A stretch of DNA of 64,000 nucleotides from Euglena gracilis (Eukaryota; Euglenida; Euglenophyceae; Euglenales): the NCBI GenBank assembly GCA_039621445.1, contig CP154954.1, forward strand, positions 24,130,954 to 24,194,953, read 5' to 3'. Each line of letters opens with the position of its first letter. Position 1 is the stretch's first letter. The notes below the pieces were generated by a model, which was not told the DNA's origin, made no database searches, and worked only from the letters and a program-made list of their open reading frames with translations. The translations under genes and the position numbers were made by a program. This document shows positions 1 to 9,828 of this stretch, piece by piece.

Positions 1-264
1 TTGAGCCTCCAGGGAGCCTCCCCTGATCTCCCAGATTCCCGCCCCTCCCCCCCTGGCACAATGAAACAACTGACAACAAGACGCTTTTGTCCTGCTGTAA
101 ACGGCAAAAAACGTCTTTGAACCACGCATTACATTGCATGGCGGACTTTGAAAACGACTCCGAACCACGGCATAAATAATTGCCCAATTCAATTGCCCAA
201 TTCAACACTGTATTTCGCTTCCTCGTAGAAATGATCTGCCACAAAACTGGTTATTGAGCTTATG

Positions 265-370
265 TTAACCCCCCCCCCCAAATAATACCCCCCCGGGGTA
301 TTATTTTTTTTTCCCGAAGTCCCGGCCCCAGAGGGGGGGGGTAATATTTGGGGGGGGGGGGGGGGGGTTA
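265..370. repeat. G/C-tract palindrome, small inverted-repeat element
   Basis: The left arm reads TTAAC, a C run, AAATAATA and a second C run. The right arm is its inverted counterpart: a G run, TAATATTT, a long G run and TTA. The arms enclose about 40 bases. It resembles a MITE or a foldback; no coding capacity is seen. Homopolymer lengths in such tracts are unreliable. Confidence 0.5.
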
Positions 371-1628
371 GTTAGGGAGCCCCCCAGAGGCCTGCCTTTG
401 CACCTCCTTAGCATGATTCTGCTTTTGCGTTGAGCTGGTTTTTTCTTCAGATGGAGGGGGGATCAGGCTTTGTTGTCTTCGGGGTGTTGGAAGGTGGGGG
501 GGTCAGAACCCCCTTCGATCGGTCCGGGGGGGGGGGGGCACCCCCACCTGAACAGTGGCGCGGTCTGGGCGACCAATTTTCGGCCTGGCCAACACACCCA
601 CCAAAAATGCCATTTTGGTCACTTTTTGGGCAAAATTTTTGTCAAAAATCACAAAAAGAACAAAGCGACGGAAGGAAAAACTTGATCTTTTGGGGGATCC
701 CAGGAATCCTCTAAAAGTGGGTCTGGAGCCCGGACCCCCCGGAGGGTTACAACCCCCCCACCTAAACCCCATACACCCTCCTTTTATCGAACCCAGGTGG
801 TTTTGGGGACCCAATTTAGGGGTCAATTATGGGGTCAAAAAAACTGGGTGTGGGGAAGCACAGGCCCTTTGGGGTTGGATACTGTCCCCCATTACAGGGA
901 GCAAACCTGACCCTCATGCCATTCTGACCAGATGGCGGTGAACATCTTGTGATTTGCTTTCCAAACAACGTTGTCAATTGTTCACCGTTGCTGAACTCTT
1001 TGCGCATTTTCATGCTGAAATATAAAAAAGACCTCTTGAATCGGTTGGGGCAGGATTTTTTATTAACTATGCGTGCATCACCAATTTTTTTTGTGTAATT
1101 TTGTGTGTAACTACAAATGGATCATGTGCTAGCATTTATGAACTGGGTGTGATGGGGCGTGACGGACAAGTTTTGCCATTTTTTGCCATTTTTGGTCATT
1201 TTTATGGTTTTCTCGTAACTCCGTCTGGCCCGAGAAACGGCCATTTTTCGGCCATTTTGGGCCTTTTTGGACCTAAAAATTGCGAAATACCCATTTTTCT
1301 TCGGGAATGAAGCAGAAATTAAGCAAAAATTCCAAGACCTAAAGCTCTTGAAATAGCCCCAGATATGCCCAAACCCAAGTTGAAGGAGAAAGTGCACGAA
1401 AGGGCGGAGGCACCCAGACTCGAACCAGGATTGTCTGCATCAAACGCTAACTATGTGGGGGCAATTTTCTAGCTTGGCGCCAATTTTGCAACACCTCGTG
1501 GGGGGTTTGGTTTAATTTTTTGTGGGGGTTTGGGGGACACAAAAAAAGTTCTTTTTGGGGGGGGGGTTTGGGAGGGCATTTTTATTTTGGGTGGGGGGTC
1601 CCAGAAAATTTGGAATGCTCATTTTTGT
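371..1628. other. Non-coding stretch, no gene recognised
   Basis: Open frames here are short, overlap on both strands and show no recognisable domain. Around 1165-1300 there are repeated GCCATTTTT words and a stretch (about 1216-1250) closely resembling the core of the satellite at 15.9-19.5 kb (GGCCCGAGA-ACGGCC-TTTTTCGG). A tRNA-like T-arm lies at about 1400-1425 on the minus strand but has no matching acceptor stem. Confidence 0.5.
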
Positions 1629-1735
1629 TTACCTGGAGCCTCCACAGAGCCTCCCTGGAGGCTGGTTACCTGAGCCTCCCTGGAGCCTCCCTGGAGGCTG
1701 GTTACCTGAGGAGCCTCCCTGGAGCCTTTGTTTGA
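1629..1735. repeat. GAGCCTCCCTG minisatellite
   Basis: Head-to-tail copies of an 11-base unit GAGCCTCCCTG alternate with GAGGCTGGTTACCT. The same unit occurs at 1-35 and in the much larger arrays at 42.9-43.6 kb. The frames across it translate to repeated EPPWSLPGG, which is a product of the repeat and not evidence of a protein. Confidence 0.8.
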
Positions 1736-2949
1736 CGTTGAAGGGTTTCATGACCATGTTTAAAAGAAAAATCCTTCCTGTTTCTTTTGAGCTCCATCCA
1801 GAATAATTTCTAAATAAAATTGATCTAATTTTTTTTTTTGCGGTGTCTTTTAACTCTCCCAAATCCTATTTTTTCCCGCTTTTTGAAACCCCAATTTTTT
1901 GGCACCAAATGCCGAATTTTTGTCTATTTCAGATAAACTCAATGGGAATTTGTTTGCGTCACAGTTTTAACCAATTGGAAAATTGCCTGGGTATTCTTCG
2001 GCATTGCCCCCCCAAAAAACAAAAAAAACCCTTTGTGCCCATTCAAGCTGGTTTCCCCCCTCGTGCATTTTCCGGGGCTCCCCATCCTGCTCGGGTGCCT
2101 ATCCAGGTCGATGATGATCCTGTATCAGAGATACGGCAACTCACGTTTATCCATTGCGTACTCGTCATGCATTCATCCATCCATCCATTTCCCAAAGAAT
2201 CCGATTTATGATTCCCTCTTGTTCCGCGATTCCTGATTCAGCTCGGAAATCATGGTTAGGTCGTGGCTTATCCGTATGTGTGTGATCCCATGTTCACCTG
2301 TTTGATCCTGTGTTTATATCCTGTCCTGTGTCAAAAATATTATTTTGATACATAAAAAATATCCTACCCCGTATATATAACAAATACCTGTCCTATTTTT
2401 TCTTACCACTGGTGTATTGATGCTATTATCATTATTTTTATTTTTTTGTCTGACAACCTATGCTTTTCGGCCTTTGCTATCTATCCCACTTGTCCCCCTT
2501 TGGGTTCAAAGCCATATGCATCATCACCGATCAGAAGCGTCCTGCACTTGGGATGTAGGTTGAAAATTTCGGTGTTCACGGATCTCTGAAGGTAACCCAC
2601 TGCGGAACCAATTGCGGATGCATTATTTGGCGCCTCATTGTCATTTGATGCAAGTCTTGCGGGTGCAGAACAGTTTGCTCGCCAGGAGGAGGGGATGGCA
2701 ATGGGAGACGGCTTCTCAGACACGCAGAGTGAGTGTGCGGCCACTACAGTGACGTTTGGATTGACGCCACCACACCATGCTGCAACTATCACCACTGAAA
2801 GTCCCCCGAACGCACACGATGCAGAAGATCCAACGATCAGGACTGTGTGTCGCTGGGTTGTTGTGGACGATGCCGGTGCCACCACTCCGTGGGTAATGCA
2901 TTCCTCCCATTCCCAATATCCTCCTGCTCGCATGTGCAAAATCATTTAA
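1736..2949. other. Non-coding stretch before the transposase-like gene
   Basis: No domain is recognised on either strand. A 154-codon minus-strand frame (2481-2945) overlaps a 103-codon plus-strand frame over the same bases, and neither resembles a known family. The 5' end of the transposase-like gene that begins near 2950 may extend into this stretch through exons I cannot define. Confidence 0.4.
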
Positions 2950-4528
2950 AACTTTTGAGTCGGGCTGTGCAATGAATTTACGCCTGTTTGGGAACATGTT
3001 TTTGAGAGTGCTGCATATCCTAAGCCCCAGGACACTCGGTGCACGGGCTATGATGGCAGACCTTGTCGTTGGACCTTGAAAGGGTGGACTCGCCCTTACA
3101 CAGAGGTGGGCACGACCATGGTGCACGTTTTTCACTTTCAGAGGTCCATGTGCGTACAACATTCACGTCCAGGCAGCCCGCAAGTCTACCGTGCACTGGA
3201 TCCCACATTTAACGAAGAGATAAGTGATCCGCGTGTGCAAGTGTCATTCCCAGTGGTGGAGATTGGTTGCAAGTATTACACGTACGAGGTGTTGTTGTAT
3301 GTTCGCAACCTCGTCCTCACACACAAATATGGCGGTTCGCACATTCGGAATCTGTTGCACTCCTCTTGGGCAGCTGCCGCAGAAGCTGCGGCATTACACC
3401 ATCCGGGCACAGTCACTCTGGAGAAGCCGCTTGCAAAAGATATTCCTTGCGACCGCACACTGGACGCATTGGCGTTCTTCACCTGGCAGTCGCAATACAG
3501 TGCCAGTACCCTTGCAAAGGACTCCCTATTCGCGGAAGAAGCAATCTGTCTGCATCTGATGTGACCTACAAGGCGGGCAGTGGCATCTGGGTGCGGAATC
3601 CCGCAGGGGGAATGATCGAGCTGTCCTACATGGTTGCATCCATCCTGGGGTCCAATGGCGTTGCCTTGGCATACACGTTGATTCCCACTGAAAAGTGGGA
3701 GCACATTGCTCCGCTGTTTCGGCAAGTCTTCTAACTGTTGCATGGTATTTGCGAACCTCTGCAAATCTGGGTGGATCAGCAGGCCCACGTGCACGTGCTC
3801 CCGGTGTTTTTTTTACTAGTTTTCCCGGCGACCTCTCTCACTGAGTCCTGTTTCCGGTGATTTTTTTGCTCTTTTACGGCCTTTCAAAACGGTCGCTATT
3901 TTTAACGCAGTCTTTCCTAAAGCATTTCCCATTTGGCGGGCTTCATTGCAAGGCAAACGGTCCTGGCGGCGATTATCGGAAGTGGCACGTCAAGGTGTCC
4001 AACCTGGTGCATGAGTATTTTCCAGACACCACTTGCCAAGTGTGTCAAGATTACTGGCATTTCAAGCAGAATTTGACGAGTGGTTTGGACAAGACACATC
4101 CGTGGTATCGTGAATTCAATAAGGAGATGAGGCTGGTGCTGGTGCGCCTTCGCCTGCAAACCACCACGGACAGCGGACTCACTCCACTAACATCGGCCGA
4201 GGACTTGCGTGGCGCCTTGCAGACTCACCATCTCGCTGCCGTGTTGCCAGCGTCATGTTTTTGGGTGAGGTTCCCTCTTGGGGTGATGATGGGATTTTTC
4301 TCCCTCTAATACGAATGCGCTCCTTCTCTGCCCTTGATAATAAGGAAGAAAACGCCCCTGAGTCGGGACCAGCTGTTGGGTTCCAAGGTAGACGCGAGGT
4401 GATGCTCACGATTTGTTCCAGAAGTATTCCTGACCAACGGACCAATACAAGTTGGTGAGGGGGCCAGCCTTCCAGAGGCACTGTGATTTTTCCCTGGCTT
4501 CTGCGAAGGGTACCGCCTTGGACCTTGA
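2950..4528 (+). pseudogene. DDE transposase-like gene (KDZ-related), 5' portion
   Basis: Successive plus-strand frames carry, in order: a Cys-containing segment (3030-3150); a block beginning with the conserved-looking FPVVEIG (3240-3400); a segment with SASDVTYKAG (about 3555) that would hold the first catalytic Asp, followed by a LSYMVASI-type strand; IWVDQQAH (about 3765) as a candidate second acidic site; and CQDYWHF (about 4045), resembling the D-x-W/F-H motif of Kyakuja/Dileera/Zisupton-like and related eukaryotic DDE transposases. The segments sit in different frames (3076-3564, 3267-3734, 3857-4309), which fits either introns or decay. The last frame reads straight into the H insertion point and resumes at 40726. 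The family call rests on motif order from memory, not on a search; a domesticated host gene is also possible. Confidence 0.5.
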
Positions 4529-4955
4529 GTGTTCGTCCAAAGCTTTCCCCTTTTTCCCTTTTTGGGACTTTCTGAAAAAGCCTTTCACTTTCGCCTTGGT
4601 GCGCAACCTACTTATGGTAGGGAAAAGTCTTTGGAGTAACAAAAAGTGGTTTTCCCCTTTTGTTCCCATTTCCCAAGAGGCAAAGCACAAGACAAAGACT
4701 TCAGAAGTTTTCGCTGAAGTCAAGTTCAGTTGTTTCGAGGGTTTTTCCCTCAGACAAAACCAATGGTGAAACTTTGGGACGATGACAGTAAAGAATAACA
4801 CCTGTGGGGGAAGGAGAGAAAAGTGCTGACGTGTCCAGGGGCAGATCCCAGAAGGGTCTGCCACGATCTTACCAACTGTGGTTTCCACAGTGGTGCGACC
4901 GTCACAGAACCCACTCTGCAGATATCCTACACAGCTGGGACGTGCCTGGTACACA
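4529..4955 (-). repeat. H copy 1, 3' LTR
   Basis: On the minus strand it begins TGTGTACCAGGC and ends with the GACGAACAC counterpart of GACGTACAC; the right LTR is 40298-40725. The immediate left flank, CCTTGA (4523-4528), repeats directly after the right LTR. The tips TGTGTAC and GTACAC are near-perfect inverted repeats. Confidence 0.85.
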
Positions 4956-5978
4956 TCCCCCTCCCAGGGCTAGGCCCGATTTCCTTCATGGACCAGGGAT
5001 TCCCAGGGCCAGTCAGGATATCTGACGCTTCCTCGGTGGGGTTCACTTCTACTCCATTTGGTGTCTCTCCTTTCCGCACAGTGGCATCCACCCAAAGCCC
5101 AAAAACGTGCAAAAGGTTAGCCGCGTTTCGCGGTTACCTATTCGCCGTTTAGGCTTAGGTGGAGTGTGAAAAAGCCCACCGTAGGAAACGGGGCTGGCAT
5201 GTTTCCTGTCAAAGTATCCCATCCACCCACTTTGGGTGTGCCAAAGGCACGGGAGGTTGGTCAAGCGTATTCGCTGAAAACCCGAGGGGAGAGGTGTGGA
5301 AGGGGCGGGGGGCAGGCACCTATCCTGGTCATACCCGGATAGGGCTCCTAGGCGGTCATATCCGCACTAGGAAACAAAAGCCTACTTACAGAGCCGACTG
5401 CCGGCGACAGCTTTGCGGGGGTGGGGGGAAAGTAGGGAGGAGAGGGGGGCTGGCTTAGGCCAAAACAGAATTTTTGCTGTCTGGCAGCCTTAAGGGGCCT
5501 TAGGGCCGAAAAGTGACAAATTGGCCTATTATTACGGCGTGCGCGCTGTGTGCTGTGTGTCATTTAGAGGCTTGCCAAGTTTCCCGGCTGCCAAGGCCTT
5601 CACAGCAGCAGCTCCTTCACGACGTGATAAGAGGCGCTTACCTCCTGCAGACGGTTTCCGTCCGCACGGCCAATGTTGGAGGGGGGGGTGCTCATGGATG
5701 CTTCCATCCAGAGCTCGTGACAGACCTGGGTTCATCCCAAGGCTGCTTAGCGGTTTCCGCTACCAGTGTATTATCCTACAGGGGTGTCCAGGCTCCATGA
5801 ATGCGATTACCTTACATGGGGTCTGGTAATGCCGTTTCGGCATTATATCCTTTCCAACCGCCAGTAATCATGGCGGGAGTCCAAGGGATCTTCCACCAGG
5901 ACCATTCGGAACTGCTGTGGTGGTGGCCCGTCCACGAGCCAGGTTTCTGGCGATTCGTAGTCGAAGTCAGGTGCTACC
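4956..5978 (-). other. H 3' untranslated region with polypurine tract
   Basis: On the minus strand the bases just before the 3' LTR read CCCTGGGAGGGGGA (about 4956-4970), a good polypurine tract identical to that of element B. The rest has no convincing frame. It aligns with 56276-57310 in H copy 2 and with 29690-30269 in element B, so this tail is shared by the whole family. Confidence 0.65.
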
Positions 5979-6116
5979 TGCGGACTGTGCAGACTGCTGG
6001 CTCTGGTTATGTCTTTACATTGATTGTGTTACGTCTTTGGGGACAATTGGGATATCAAGAAAAATTGGGAATCCGAGGATTTCAATAAAAACAAAAGAAT
6101 ATTCTGAGACGTCCAA
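5979..6116 (+). repeat. Element A 5' LTR
   Basis: It starts TGCGGAC and ends GACGTCCA, with canonical TG and CA ends. An AATAAA lies at 6085-6090. It lacks 55 bases that are present after TGCGGAC in the 3' LTR; otherwise it differs from that LTR at one position (AATCCG versus AATTCG). Confidence 0.85.
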
Positions 6117-6119
6117 AGT

Positions 6120-6132
6120 TGGTCGCAGAGGT
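6120..6132 (+). promoter_or_regulatory. Element A primer-binding site
   Basis: TTGGTCGCAGAGG lies three bases after the 5' LTR. It resembles the TGGTATCAGAGC-type site that pairs with the 3' end of initiator methionine tRNA, with two or three differences. Confidence 0.6.
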
Positions 6133-6558
6133 TTGTTGTTCCAATCGTCCAAGACGTCTTCGAGGAGATTCAACATTGTTTCACTGGTTATTGAAGTTCC
6201 AGAAGTTGGTGTTCCTGAAGGCAAGGTTAACCGAGTTGCTGGTACAGAACAACACCTTCAACAGGAAGTTGACATTGAGGCTGTGGTGAACAAGTTCACA
6301 GTGGAGAGTTTGTCAACAGTTGTTGTATTGGTTACTTGGTTGAGGAAGTTTGTAAGTGGTGCTGTTCACCTTGCTGTCCAGAACAAGATCCTGGTTGAGG
6401 CAAGATCTTCATCATCTTGCTGACCTGGTCCTGAACCCAGTGGTTGGTTTTCTGTTCTGGTTTCTTCAGTTTTTTGTGGGTTTTTGGGTTGGCCAGTGTT
6501 TCTGTTTCTCCCAGTTTTCAGAGCCAGTGGTTGAGTTTTTTGAAAGTGATCTGCAGAA
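6133..6558 (+). other. Element A leader, no gene seen
   Basis: About 430 bases separate the primer site from the gag start. The 168-codon frame crossing it also reads through the LTR and shows no known domain, so I treat this as untranslated leader. Confidence 0.5.
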
Positions 6559-7242
6559 ATGTCCTCCATTGAAGATTTGGAAAGAAGGTTGCAGGAATTG
6601 GAAATCAAATCAGCCAGCAGCAGTCAGTCTGTGTTTACCCCTGTGAACCCCATCACCCAGGTTGAAACATTTCTGAAGCAAATTGTGGAACCAAATTCCA
6701 GCAACCCCAGCCAAAGTTCAACCCAAAGTTCAAGATTACCCCCTGTGAAATTGCCTGAGTTTGATGGCACAAATTGGCCAGAGTTTTTGAAAGATTTTGG
6801 CAGATGGTTGAGGTTAACTGGTGCAGTTGCATTTGGAAATGTCCAGAAAAAGGATTGGCTGTTGGAATGTTGCACCCCCAAGGTGAAAAAACTGGTTGAA
6901 AAAGTGATGGATGAGAATGATGATTTTGAAAAAGTGCTGTTGGAAATTGCAAATTTGTTCCCAACACTGGAAAATGACATGACTTTGAGGTCTGCCATTG
7001 ACAAATTGCCAGCACTTTCCCAGAACCCTGAACCCCAAGACATCAAAAAACTTTTCATTGAATTGGACAATTTGTTGGCCAGGTTGAGCCCCCAGGCCAT
7101 GAGTGAACAAGAAAAGTTTTTGGTTTTGCTGAGGAAATTACACCCCAGAATGTATGCAGACATCAGGGCAGACAGATTTTACAAACATCGTTCTGAGACA
7201 TTCACAGATTTGAGAAAAAACAATTTTGGAGAAAAGTTCTGA
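6559..7242 (+). CDS. gag: Element A Gag (matrix/capsid part)
   Basis: A 227-residue frame starting at an ATG. It opens with a short coiled-coil-like helix (LERRLQELE, residues about 8-16) and contains a capsid-like stretch around PEFDGTNWPEFLKDF, the pattern seen in Ty3-type Gag before the major homology region. It lacks the zinc knuckle, which lies in the next frame from 7226. The shift occurs just after an A6 run near 7215; it may be programmed, mutational or a sequencing error. Gag would form the cytoplasmic particle in which reverse transcription takes place. No other start is better supported. Confidence 0.7.
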   Translation: MSSIEDLERRLQELEIKSASSSQSVFTPVNPITQVETFLKQIVEPNSSNPSQSSTQSSRLPPVKLPEFDGTNWPEFLKDFGRWLRLTGAVAFGNVQKKDWLLECCTPKVKKLVEKVMDENDDFEKVLLEIANLFPTLENDMTLRSAIDKLPALSQNPEPQDIKKLFIELDNLLARLSPQAMSEQEKFLVLLRKLHPRMYADIRADRFYKHRSETFTDLRKNNFGEKF

Positions 7243-7684
7243 AGATTGGTTGGAGAGGAATTTGCTGAAAAAAGAAAATCTCAGACCATTGATTGAAAGA
7301 CCCCCTGATCAATCTGAAAAAGTTGGTGAAAGTGTCCCAGAATCTGGAAAAGGTGGAAAATCTGGTGGAAAGGGGAAAGGCAAAGGAAAAGGCAAAGGCA
7401 AGGGTGAAAGAAAAGTTGATGACACCCCAGCCCCACGATTTGGAGCCACAATTTTCTGTCGATTTTGTCACAAAAAGGGGCATTATGAAGACAGATGTTG
7501 GTCAAAAGAAACGTTTGAAAAAAGAAGGCAGCAGCCCAGAAGGGGGCAGGCAAAGGGACCCCTTCGGTTCAACCCCAGGGAGTGCAAACCCAGGTTACCC
7601 TCCCGGGTGAGAACCCCAAAAAGAGAAAAGCTGATGCTTTGCAGTTGCTCCAGATGGTGTGTAAAACTTATCTTTTGCCAGTAA
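7226..7684 (+). CDS. Element A nucleocapsid (zinc knuckle) segment
   Basis: This frame continues Gag after a one-base shift. It has a Lys/Gly-rich basic tract (repeated GKGKGK, about 7365-7410) followed by one CCHC knuckle, CRFCHKKGHYEDRC (about 7459-7500), spaced C-x2-C-x4-H-x4-C, the nucleic-acid-binding motif of retroelement nucleocapsids. A second one-base shift near 7570 moves the coding sense into the protease frame, so the last 35 or so residues listed in this frame are probably not translated. No independent start codon is evident, so it should be read as part of gag. Confidence 0.7.
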   Translation: MEKSSEDWLERNLLKKENLRPLIERPPDQSEKVGESVPESGKGGKSGGKGKGKGKGKGKGERKVDDTPAPRFGATIFCRFCHKKGHYEDRCWSKETFEKRRQQPRRGQAKGPLRFNPRECKPRLPSRVRTPKREKLMLCSCSRWCVKLIFCQ

Positions 7685-8358
7685 AGGTTTATGGAAAGGA
7701 AATTCAAGCTATTTTGGACACTGGGGCCACCATAACTGCAGTTTCTAAGAAATGTGTTCCAGAAAATAAAATTCAGCGAAGTGCTGCGGTACCCCTGCAG
7801 ATCGGCAACGGTGAGTACATCTTTTCCGAAGGAGTGTGTGAGGTGAGTTTGGAGTTGGGGCGAAAAACACTAAGACTTAAAGCGGTTGTGGTTGAAACAA
7901 ATGCCTTCGAGGCAGTTTTGGGGACTGACTTTACTGAAAGTGATTTTTTTGGTGGGTTGCTGACCAGACCCCCCAGAATCATCATTGACGGTGAGGAGTT
8001 TTTACTTCAGAGCCATGATGGGGACCACACCATCAAAAGAATTTTCAGACTTTTCAAGACAGAAAGCTACACTTTGGTGAAGCCAGTGAAGTCAAAAGCT
8101 TTGGATGAATTGAAGATTTCTGAGGGTCAGATTTGCATTGATCTTTTTACAAACCACCTGAACCACACCCAGTCTTTGTACATGACAAAAGGGAATTCAG
8201 CCTACAGGTATTCATGGGAAAGGTTGTTGTGTGACATTGGTGCTTCCAAGTTTCTGTGGGCAAACCCCCCCTTCAGCCAACTAAGCAAAGTGGTGACAAA
8301 GTTGTGCATTGAAGAAACAAAAATGGTCCTGGTGCACCCAGACTGGGTGGACCAGTAG
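7582..8358 (+). CDS. Element A protease plus Dam-like segment
   Basis: A 258-codon frame. Residues 40-115 form a retroviral-type aspartic protease with ILDTGAT (DTG at 46-48) and a later VLGTDF strand. Residues 174-258 are different: they contain CIDLFTN (185-191) and WANPPFSQL (227-234, bases about 8260-8283), the order and spacing of motifs in Dam-type N6-adenine methyltransferases, whose catalytic motif is (D/N)PP(Y/F). The frame ends at a TAG (8356-8358) but stays open on the same frame into the reverse transcriptase. Protease releases the mature proteins; whether the methyltransferase-like part is active cannot be judged from this. Confidence 0.75.
   Translation: MQTQVTLPGENPKKRKADALQLLQMVCKTYLLPVKVYGKEIQAILDTGATITAVSKKCVPENKIQRSAAVPLQIGNGEYIFSEGVCEVSLELGRKTLRLKAVVVETNAFEAVLGTDFTESDFFGGLLTRPPRIIIDGEEFLLQSHDGDHTIKRIFRLFKTESYTLVKPVKSKALDELKISEGQICIDLFTNHLNHTQSLYMTKGNSAYRYSWERLLCDIGASKFLWANPPFSQLSKVVTKLCIEETKMVLVHPDWVDQ
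8356..8358 (+). other. In-frame TAG between Dam-like segment and reverse transcriptase
   Basis: The frames at 7582 and 8380 are in the same phase and are separated only by this TAG, in the context CAG-TAG-TGG. The Dam-like region appears to continue for a few dozen residues past it. It could be a nonsense mutation or a suppressed stop of the gammaretrovirus type. With three frameshifts elsewhere in the copy, mutation is the simpler reading. Confidence 0.5.
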
Positions 8359-8379
8359 TGGTCCCCCCTGCTGGAAAGG

Positions 8380-9828
8380 GTGACTGTGGCCAGGGTGAAA
8401 ATTTCAAGTGGGGTTCCCTTGTTTGTGGGTGACAGGTGCAAAAAGGTGCTGCCCTCCCCCCTGTGGAACACTTTTGTGAGTGTGGTGGACACTGTGCAAT
8501 TCAAAGTGGATTTTGAGCTTTTGGACCCCAAAATTGTCAGTTGGCTCAGAAAAGTTTCAAGGAATTGGAGTTTGGATGAACTGAGAGGTGAGATCAGGAA
8601 GTATCCCACAGTGGATGATGGAATTCAAGTGGATTTCCCAGATGTTCCTGATGTTCCCCCCCTGCAGCAGGCAACCCAGCCTGCCAGCCCACCTGCAGAC
8701 AAGCAAGTTTTTGAAAGTCCAGGTTTTCCTTTGGAGAATGTTCCCCCCAAGGAATCAGATGAAAAGGTGAAAGAATGGTTGGACAATGTGGTGGTGTTTG
8801 AACCAATGAATGAGCATGAAAACATCAATTTTTTGGCTGAGTTGACCAAGGACATTGAAAGTGAGCTGAGTCTTTTTCAGGAGGTGAGAAAAGATGTGGA
8901 GGTGATGTTTTTCCAGCTGGCCCAGCCTGTGGAAGATGTTCAGTTTGCAAAACCTGTGAAAACTCCCAAGGCAACAATCAAGATGGATGAACTCAAAAGC
9001 ATTTCCCAAGTTTTGCATGAAAAGATTTGGACTTTGGAGGCCCAGAAAAAGGCTGATGAAAAAAGCAGCAAATTGTTCACTGAGAATCTGAGTGGAGAAT
9101 TTGAAAAAGAAGTTGAGAAATTCAGAGACCACCCCCGGGTGTATGAGCTTTTGGTGAAATTTTCTGATGTTTTTGGACCATTGCCCACAATTTCTCAGTC
9201 CTCCCCCCTGCCAGTTTTGATGGACATTGAGCTAAAGCCTGAATGGGAAGGTAAACCCCTAAGGCAAAAGTGTTGGCCCATGCCCCAGGAGGATGAAAAA
9301 GAAATTGACCTTCAGTGTGAAGAATTGCTAAAGTCAGGGTTGATTGAGCAATTCCCAGTTGGTGAAATCCCCCAGGTGTGCAGCCCCACATTTTTGGTGG
9401 ACAAAAAAGGGTCAAGTACCAGAAGGATGGTCATCCATTATGGAAAATTGAATGCCAGAAGCAAGGCACATGCAGGTTATTTGCCAAGCATGGAGGTTTT
9501 GATTGAAAGTTTGGCCAAATGTCGCTGGAAAAGTACCCTGGACATGAGGAGTGGGTATTGGCAAATCCCAATCACAAAAAGAGCAGCAAATTTGTCTGCA
9601 TTTTGCATTCCTTCTGGGAGGTGTTTTCGTCCCAAAAGGATGATGTTTGGCCTAAGTAATGCTCCGGGAATTTTTCAGGAGCTGATGGAAATTCTAACCT
9701 CCCAATGCAAAACGGATTTGAGGGTGAGAGAGATTTTGAAGGATGGACACCTGGCTTCTTTTTTCGATGACACAGGGGTTTGTATCTTTTGGAAAAGTGG
9801 TTTGAAGTTTGCAGAAAGAACCAAGTGA
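8380..9828 (+). CDS. pol: Element A reverse transcriptase, N-terminal and palm part
   Basis: A 482-codon frame. The first 270 residues are an acidic linker with little recognisable content. From about residue 275 it becomes a Ty3/gypsy reverse transcriptase: PLRQKCWPMP, then VDKKGSSTRRMVIHYGKLNA, then STLDMRSGYWQIPI with the first catalytic Asp, then FGLSNAPGIFQELM, then SFFDDTGV (FFDD at 9760-9771, in place of the usual YVDD or YIDD). About ten bases later the coding sense moves to the frame of the next entry through a one-base shift in the GGGGTTT run near 9775-9782. The residues after that point in this frame are not real pol. Confidence 0.85.
   Translation: MTVARVKISSGVPLFVGDRCKKVLPSPLWNTFVSVVDTVQFKVDFELLDPKIVSWLRKVSRNWSLDELRGEIRKYPTVDDGIQVDFPDVPDVPPLQQATQPASPPADKQVFESPGFPLENVPPKESDEKVKEWLDNVVVFEPMNEHENINFLAELTKDIESELSLFQEVRKDVEVMFFQLAQPVEDVQFAKPVKTPKATIKMDELKSISQVLHEKIWTLEAQKKADEKSSKLFTENLSGEFEKEVEKFRDHPRVYELLVKFSDVFGPLPTISQSSPLPVLMDIELKPEWEGKPLRQKCWPMPQEDEKEIDLQCEELLKSGLIEQFPVGEIPQVCSPTFLVDKKGSSTRRMVIHYGKLNARSKAHAGYLPSMEVLIESLAKCRWKSTLDMRSGYWQIPITKRAANLSAFCIPSGRCFRPKRMMFGLSNAPGIFQELMEILTSQCKTDLRVREILKDGHLASFFDDTGVCIFWKSGLKFAERTK

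Noticed and set aside
1395-1430. tRNA-like sequence on the minus strand (GGTTCGAGTC with a stem and GGTGCCTCC)
   Set aside because: The T-arm pairs, but no matching 5' acceptor strand, D-arm or convincing anticodon arm is found upstream. It may be a tRNA-derived SINE fragment but is not a tRNA gene.
2481-2945. 154-codon minus-strand frame as a gene
   Set aside because: It overlaps a 103-codon frame on the other strand over the same bases, has no recognisable domain, and lies just upstream of the transposase-like gene, whose exons may account for the open frames.
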